Origin: Streptomyces sp. NBC_00306
Lineage (GTDB): Bacteria > Actinomycetota > Actinomycetes > Streptomycetales > Streptomycetaceae
Reading direction: 5' to 3'
DNA length: 64,000 nucleotides
Assembly (NCBI RefSeq): GCF_036169555.1
Contig: NZ_CP108032.1
Coordinates: 744,001-808,000, forward strand
In this document: one piece after another, positions 59,358 through 64,000 of the stretch
How positions within the stretch are numbered: the first letter of the stretch is position 1
How the letters are laid out: the number at the start of each line of letters is the position of its first letter
Position numbers and translations under genes: made by a program
Notes under the pieces: model-generated
Databases searched by the model: none
Told to the model about the DNA's origin: nothing
The model's input: only the letters and a program-made list of their open reading frames with translations

Positions 59358-60635
59358 TCAGGCGTCGGAGGGCACCCGGAGCGACATGACGAAGCCGCTG
59401 CTCGGACGCGCCGGCACCCGGCGCAGACTGATCGACAGGTCCTGCGGCGGCACCAGGTAGTTCATGTCCGCCAGCCGCGTGGACAGGCAGGCCAGCAGGG
59501 CGACGGTGATGTCCTCGCCCGGGCACCGGTGGCCGGTGGCCGCGTCCCCACCGCCCTGCGGGATCAGCTCGTCGCTCGCCACGCTCCGGCCGAGGAAGCG
59601 CTCGGGGCGGAAGGTGTACGGGTGGGGCCACAGGCCGGGGTCGTGCTGCTGGCCGTAGACGTCCAGCAGGACGAGGCTTCCTTCGGGAATGACCACGCCC
59701 TGCCACCGCAGGTCTCCGGCCGCCAGACCGCCCACGAACGGCACGAAGGGGTAGAAGCGCCGAACCTCGTGCGCGAAGGCTTCCGCGTACGCGGGGTCAC
59801 CCTTGCGCAGTGCGTCCCGTCGGCCCGGCCACCGCTCGAGCGCGTGAGCGGCGAAGGTCACGAACCAGGCGACGGCCACCGTGGGGCGAATGATGTTGAG
59901 GACCTCCACGGCGGCGGTGTGCGAGTCGAGCAGCCGGCCGCTGTCGTCGCGGTGGAGCGCCACCGCCCGCAGGGGTGAGCCGGCGGGATACTGCGTGCCC
60001 CGGTCGGTGCCCGGGTCCGTACCGGCCTCCGCCCGCGCCGTACGGATCAGGGCCTCCAGCCACACCTCGCGCCGGGCGCGAGCGGCACGGGCCCTGAGGT
60101 GCCGGGGGCCGATCGCGGCGAAGCCGTCGACCATCGCCACCAGATCATCGGCCAGCTCCGCGGTCTCGGCCGCGCCGAGCGGAATGCCGGCCCAGTCGCA
60201 CACCGCGCGGGTGAGCACCCGGCTCGACTCGGTGAACAGTTCGACGGCGGGGCGCATCGCCCATTCGCGCGCCGCCGCGTCCCACTCCGCTCCGGCCAGC
60301 TCCGTCAGGCGCGCGACGGCACCCCGGTTCTTGAGCAGGGACATGAAGAGCGCCTTGCGGGCCAGGTGCTGGTGGCCGTCGAGGGTGTGCACGGCGCCCC
60401 GGCCGAACAGTGTGTCGAGAACGGGGCCGGGAAGTGCGGATCGGCGCTTCACATGCTGGTCGTCGTAGAAGAAGCGCACGGACTCCCGGCCGTGGACGGC
60501 CGTCGTCGGCCGGCCCAGGATCCGGGTCTGCACCGGCGAGCCCCCGCTGCTGCGCAGACGGTCGGGCAACCAGGCGTACCCCTTGGTCATCAGAGGAATG
60601 CTGCTGTCGCGGAGGGGGGCGGCGAGAGTGTTCAT
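59358..60635 (-). CDS. Cytochrome P450, CYP152-type fatty-acid peroxygenase
   Basis: A 425-residue P450. The heme-ligand region is GHRCPGEDITVALLAC, and the I-helix reads EVLNIIRPTVAVAWFVTFAAHAL, with Arg-Pro in place of the acid-alcohol pair. Arg-Pro is the mark of the CYP152 family, which uses H2O2 to hydroxylate or decarboxylate fatty acids without a redox partner. EVRRFYPFVPF is the ExxR motif. The ATG at 60635 begins MNTLAAPLRDSSIPLMTKGY; no clear ribosome binding site. Confidence 0.9.
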   Translation of the reverse strand: MNTLAAPLRDSSIPLMTKGYAWLPDRLRSSGGSPVQTRILGRPTTAVHGRESVRFFYDDQHVKRRSALPGPVLDTLFGRGAVHTLDGHQHLARKALFMSLLKNRGAVARLTELAGAEWDAAAREWAMRPAVELFTESSRVLTRAVCDWAGIPLGAAETAELADDLVAMVDGFAAIGPRHLRARAARARREVWLEALIRTARAEAGTDPGTDRGTQYPAGSPLRAVALHRDDSGRLLDSHTAAVEVLNIIRPTVAVAWFVTFAAHALERWPGRRDALRKGDPAYAEAFAHEVRRFYPFVPFVGGLAAGDLRWQGVVIPEGSLVLLDVYGQQHDPGLWPHPYTFRPERFLGRSVASDELIPQGGGDAATGHRCPGEDITVALLACLSTRLADMNYLVPPQDLSISLRRVPARPSSGFVMSLRVPSDA

Positions 60636-60907
60636 AGGGTGCCGAGTGCCCGGAGCGGTGATGCCCAGACACGCGATGGACGTCGGACGGGCGGGGCCGG
60701 TGCGGCCGGGCGGGGCATGCCTGGGTACGGCCGCGTGCGAGAGACGCTCAGCCGCGGCCACGCGGGCCCGGCCCGTCGCGTACGCCCCAGCCGGTCCCCC
60801 CCGGAAAGGCGGCCCCTGCGCCGTCCCCGGACTGGCGGCTGCGGGGGTGCCGCGTCGGGGACCCGGCCGTACGCTGACGGTCTCGGGGCTGCACACGGAG
60901 GTTCGTC

Positions 60908-61825
60908 ATGCCCCGCCCCGTCTGGTCCGGAGCCATCTCGTTCGGCCTGGTCACCATCCCCATCAAGGTGCTGCCGGCTACCGAGAGTCACAACATCAGC
61001 TTTCACCAGTACCACCTGGACGACATGGGGCGGATCCGGTACCGGAAGATCTGCGAGCTGGACGGCAAGCAGCTGCGCGACGACGAGATCGGAAAGGCGT
61101 TCGAGGTCTCCAAGGACACCTTGATCGAGATCACCGACGAGGACCTCGCGAACATGCCGTTGCCGACGGCGAAGGCGATCGAGATCGTCGCGTTCGTACC
61201 GGCGGACAGCATCGACCCGATCCGTATCTCGAACGGTTACTACCTTGCCGCGAGCGGAGCGGTGTCGGCGAAGCCCTACACGCTGCTGCGGAAGGCGCTG
61301 GAACGGTCCAGCAAGGTGGCGGTGGCGAAGTTCGCGTGGCACGGCCGCGAGCGGCTGGGGCTGCTGCGGGTGAAGGACGACGCGATCGTTCTCCATGCGA
61401 TGCGCTGGCCGGACGAGATCCGCTCCCCCGAGACACTCGCCCCCGATCCCGTCGAGGTCGGTGACAGCGAGATCGACGGTGCCGTGGCGCTGATGGAGGC
61501 CATGAGCGAGGACGACATCTCCGGCTACCGGGACCACTACCGCGAAGCCCTGGAGGAGGTCATCGCCGCCAAGGCCGAGGGGAGGACACCGACCCGGGCC
61601 GAGGACGAAGCGCGGCCGGCGGGCGAGGTCGTCGACCTGATGGCCGCACTGAACGCGTCGGTTCAGGCGGCGAAGGAGTCCCGCGGGGAGAGCGGCGAGC
61701 ACGCCACCGTCCACGACATGCCCACCTCGAAGAAGCGGGCCGCGAAGAAGACGGCGGCCAAGAAGACCGCGGCGAAGAAGGCCGCTGCCAAGAAGACGAG
61801 CGGACGCAAGCCGCGCAGCGCCTGA
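60908..61825 (+). CDS. ku: Ku protein (non-homologous end joining)
   Basis: A 305-residue bacterial Ku. PRPVWSGAISFGLVTIPIKV starts the Ku core, which runs to about residue 250 with GYYLAASGAVSAKPYTLLRKAL. The C-terminal 40 residues are a Lys/Ala repeat tail (KKTAAKKTAAKKAAAKKTSG) typical of Streptomyces Ku DNA-binding extensions. It bridges DNA ends and recruits LigD; no LigD gene lies in the window. GGAGG precedes the ATG. Confidence 0.94.
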   Translation: MPRPVWSGAISFGLVTIPIKVLPATESHNISFHQYHLDDMGRIRYRKICELDGKQLRDDEIGKAFEVSKDTLIEITDEDLANMPLPTAKAIEIVAFVPADSIDPIRISNGYYLAASGAVSAKPYTLLRKALERSSKVAVAKFAWHGRERLGLLRVKDDAIVLHAMRWPDEIRSPETLAPDPVEVGDSEIDGAVALMEAMSEDDISGYRDHYREALEEVIAAKAEGRTPTRAEDEARPAGEVVDLMAALNASVQAAKESRGESGEHATVHDMPTSKKRAAKKTAAKKTAAKKAAAKKTSGRKPRSA

Positions 61826-61955
61826 GGACAGGCGGCCCCGGTGAGCGCCGTCGGGGCTCCCACGTGCGTTGCCGGGGATGGTCGGCCATGTGGTGGGTAC
61901 ACGGGTGGAGCGTCGCAGGACGCTGCCCGCTGCCGTCGAAGACTCGGGAGACCTC

Positions 61956-63386
61956 ATGAAGGTCCGCCGCACGCCGTCCGTGTGGGAATCCGGGCTCACA
62001 GCCAACGTGCTGGCCGGCCGCTACCGGATCGACGACCTCGCCGGACGAGGCGGAGCCGCCGACGTGTACCGGGGTCTGGATCTGCGCCTGAGGCGTCCGG
62101 TGGCCGTCAAGGTGTTCCGGCCCGGGGCTGATCCGGAGATGGAGGAACGCTTCGCCGACGAAGCGCTCCTGCTGGCCCGCCTTCAGCACCCCGGTCTGAT
62201 CACGGTGTACGACACCGGGCACCACGAGGGTTCCGACTTCCTGGTCATGGAGCTGGTCCAGGGCGTCACTCTGCGGCGGCGCATCGCCTCCGGCCCGCGT
62301 CCCCTTTCCTGGGTGTGCAGGTTCGGAGCCGCGCTCGCGGGAGCGTTGACCCATGTGCACGCCGCCGGAATCGTGCACCGCGACGTCAAGCCCGGCAACA
62401 TCCTGCTCGACGCCGAGGACAAGCCGCACCTGACCGACTTCGGCATATCCCGGATGCTCGACACCCCCACGCACACCGAGCCGGGCGCACTGATCGGCAC
62501 AGCGGCCTATCTCGCACCGGAGCAGGTGCTCGGCAAGGGCGCCGGAACGGCGGCGGACATCTACGCCATGGGCCTGGTGCTGCTGGAGTGCCTCAAGGGC
62601 GAACTCGAGTACACGGGGACCCCGCTGGAAGCCGCGATAGCCCGACTGCACCGGCCTCCCGTCCTGCCCCCATCCCTCCCCCGCGCGATGGCGTCCCTGC
62701 TGACCGCCATGACCTCCGTGGAGGACGCGGATCGACCGGACGCGCACGAGTGCGCGGCGGCACTGGAGTCACAGCGCCTGGACGCTCCCGAGGTCGCGCC
62801 TCCCTCGCCCGCCCCGCGCCGGTTCGCCGTCCGCTCGCTCGGCTCGGGCGCGCACCGCAATGTCCTTCCCCGCCGCCGGGACGGCGCCCCGACCCACCGG
62901 ATCGACGCCTCCGCCGTACCCGGGCCGACCCGGAGCCGGCGCCTGATAATGGCCGGCGCTGCCGCCCTCGCCGCCGTGCTCGGCACCACGCTCACGGCGG
63001 CGGACGGCGGTTCGGACGCGGGCCGCAGGCAGACGGCTGTCCCCCAGCCCGATCCCGTGCCGGAGCCCGAGTCCGCGCCCCGGCACGGGCGCCCCGGCAC
63101 ACCCGCGCCCGAGCCCGGAAGTGCGCCGGCGGCAGCGGGGCCGGCCGCCGCGCCCCGCGGTCCGGCCGGTGCCGTCGACCCCGCCCGCAGCGTGGCCCCC
63201 GCGGAACAGCTGCCGGTGGTCGGCTCCCGCACCTCGCTCCCGGGCGGACCCGGCGCTGTCCGGCCGCCCGCGTCCTTCGGTACACCGGAGTACGGATCGC
63301 CCGGGCACGGCCCGGAGAAGGATCACCGGTCGAAGAACCGGTCCGCCCGGTCGAAGGAGAAGGCGGGCAGGGGCACGCACGACTGA
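61956..63386 (+). CDS. Membrane-anchored Ser/Thr protein kinase
   Basis: A 476-residue Hanks-type kinase. The Gly loop is LAGRGGAADVY, Lys52 in VAVKVF, HRDVKPGN at 141, DFG at 161, APE in AAYLAPEQ. The kinase domain spans 23-270. A single membrane segment is at about 330-348 (LIMAGAAALAAVLGTTLTA), and the outer part is Pro/Ala-rich and ends in a basic Lys/Ser stretch, without PASTA repeats. GGGAG precedes the ATG at 61956. Confidence 0.9.
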   Translation: MKVRRTPSVWESGLTANVLAGRYRIDDLAGRGGAADVYRGLDLRLRRPVAVKVFRPGADPEMEERFADEALLLARLQHPGLITVYDTGHHEGSDFLVMELVQGVTLRRRIASGPRPLSWVCRFGAALAGALTHVHAAGIVHRDVKPGNILLDAEDKPHLTDFGISRMLDTPTHTEPGALIGTAAYLAPEQVLGKGAGTAADIYAMGLVLLECLKGELEYTGTPLEAAIARLHRPPVLPPSLPRAMASLLTAMTSVEDADRPDAHECAAALESQRLDAPEVAPPSPAPRRFAVRSLGSGAHRNVLPRRRDGAPTHRIDASAVPGPTRSRRLIMAGAAALAAVLGTTLTAADGGSDAGRRQTAVPQPDPVPEPESAPRHGRPGTPAPEPGSAPAAAGPAAAPRGPAGAVDPARSVAPAEQLPVVGSRTSLPGGPGAVRPPASFGTPEYGSPGHGPEKDHRSKNRSARSKEKAGRGTHD

Positions 63387-63464
63387 CGCCCTCTCACGTA
63401 CCGGAGAGCCCCACGCGACCCACCGGGCCCGGTCACGCCTGGGAGCACTGCCCCACGACACACC

Positions 63465-63499
63465 GGTGCCCCGCCCCCGGAAGCCGGGAACGGGGCACC
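63465..63499. terminator. Bidirectional terminator between kinase and cold-shock genes
   Basis: GGTGCCCCG and CGGGGCACC form a 9-base stem, extended by an inner CCCGG/CCGGG pairing. It stands between the convergent stop codons. Confidence 0.78.
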
Positions 63500-63519
63500 C
63501 TCTTGCACCTTCAGGCGAC

Positions 63520-63723
63520 TCAGACGGGGGTGATGTTCTCCGCCTGCGGGCCCTTCTGGCCCTGCGTGATGTCGAAGGAGACCTGCTGGCCCTCCTGGAG
63601 CTCACGGAAGCCCGTCGCGTTGATGTTGGAGTAGTGGGCGAAGACGTCCGGACCGCCACCGTCCTGGGCGATGAAGCCGAAGCCCTTCTCCGCGTTGAAC
63701 CACTTCACCGTACCGCTGGCCAT
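63520..63723 (-). CDS. Cold-shock protein (CspA family)
   Basis: A 67-residue cold-shock domain with both RNA-binding motifs ([18 protein letters not shown] and DVFAHYSNI). It acts as an RNA chaperone. The ATG at 63723 has GGAGG at good spacing; the longer frame adds a non-conserved [11 protein letters not shown]. Confidence 0.95.
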   Translation of the reverse strand: MASGTVKWFNAEKGFGFIAQDGGGPDVFAHYSNINATGFRELQEGQQVSFDITQGQKGPQAENITPV

Positions 63724-64000
63724 TTGTCCTCCAAGGACTTGACGTCGGCTCCGCACCTTGCGGAAGCCGGAGGTGATCGCCCTGGTCCTCAGGCACTCTG
63801 AACAGCAAGACGCCCGTGAACACGGGGCTCACGGACGTTGGATACTTGGAACCACGACAGCTGACGCTGACGCTACACCGCTCCCCACCGGCCTGCCCAG
63901 CAACCTGATCAAGTTCGTGCGGCCAAGGCGTGTCTTTCGGACGGCCGGTGGGGGTGACGCGGTGCGTACGACTGCCAGTCAGCCGGTGAGCAGCCCGGTA
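63724..64000. other. Leader of the cold-shock gene and window end
   Basis: No gene seen. The first 100 bases upstream of the cold-shock gene contain an imperfect stem (GGCTTCCGCAAGGTGCGGAGCC), consistent with a structured 5' leader common in csp genes. The rest shows no feature I can support. Confidence 0.45.

Noticed and set aside
1..64000. Search for tRNA genes, rRNA, CRISPR arrays, prophage integrase or plasmid replication genes
   Set aside because: None seen by eye; no regularly spaced repeats, no cloverleaf with a T-loop GGTTCGA and a matching acceptor stem that I could support.

Overview
The window is high-GC DNA with strong third-position G/C bias, frequent GTG starts, GGAGG-type ribosome binding sites and ATGA-coupled operons. 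Together with a ten-gene gas vesicle cluster in the order gvpO-A-F-G-Y-Z-J-L-S-K, a probable DasR (dre) operator in front of nagB, a very large SARP/AfsR-type regulator and a bldA-type TTA codon, this points firmly to a Streptomyces chromosome. I see no rRNA, tRNA, CRISPR array or plasmid/phage module.

Layout. (1) 1-6024: stress-signalling block with a SpoIIE-type phosphatase (cut by the window edge), a multi-HAMP hybrid histidine kinase, a SigB/SigF-type sigma factor, and a convergent pair encoding an RsbW-like kinase and an STAS antagonist. (2) 6240-12066: housekeeping and redox genes (MFS transporter, FUSC-type membrane protein, CDGSH protein, NAD-dependent epimerase, HAD phosphatase, flavodoxin-like reductase). 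(3) 12164-17191: complete gas vesicle operon on the minus strand. (4) 17329-25175: PHP protein, Dps, VOC protein, TAT-exported phospholipase C, LCP protein, a lipoprotein-like sortase, and an ATP-grasp protein. (5) 25433-28797: dihydroxyacetone kinase operon dhaKLM, then a wall/membrane-anchored protein with a class F sortase. (6) 28799-35096: SARP/NB-ARC regulator, small CxxC protein, nagB with dre operator, globin-reductase fusion. (7) 35185-41239: two large secreted CBM6-containing carbohydrate enzymes, and an unusual periplasmic-binding-fold protein without a signal peptide. (8) 41240-50874: a decayed MFS gene, then a five-gene plus-strand operon that I consider the most interesting object here. 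(9) 51128-56806: secreted PHB-depolymerase-like esterase, then an insertion-sequence scar (MITE, IS630-type element, IS5-type remnant) with lower-GC accessory genes. (10) 56847-64000: inositol-phosphatase-like protein, alpha/beta hydrolase, SRPBCC protein, CYP152-type P450, Ku, a membrane Ser/Thr kinase and a cold-shock protein.

The candidate new system (42347-50874) encodes: a membrane protein made of an N-terminal carrier domain, six predicted membrane segments and three left-handed beta-helix domains (the C-terminal half of Pls/PosA-type poly-amino-acid synthetases, without the adenylation domain); a separate adenylation-carrier protein with a truncated condensation-like N-terminus; an HxE-type Fe(II)/2-oxoglutarate oxygenase; and SbnB and SbnA, which make L-2,3-diaminopropionate. 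The most economical reading is a split Pls-type synthetase that makes, and may hydroxylate, a cationic homopolymer or short peptide of diaminopropionate at the membrane. The protein families are read from sequence; the product is inference.
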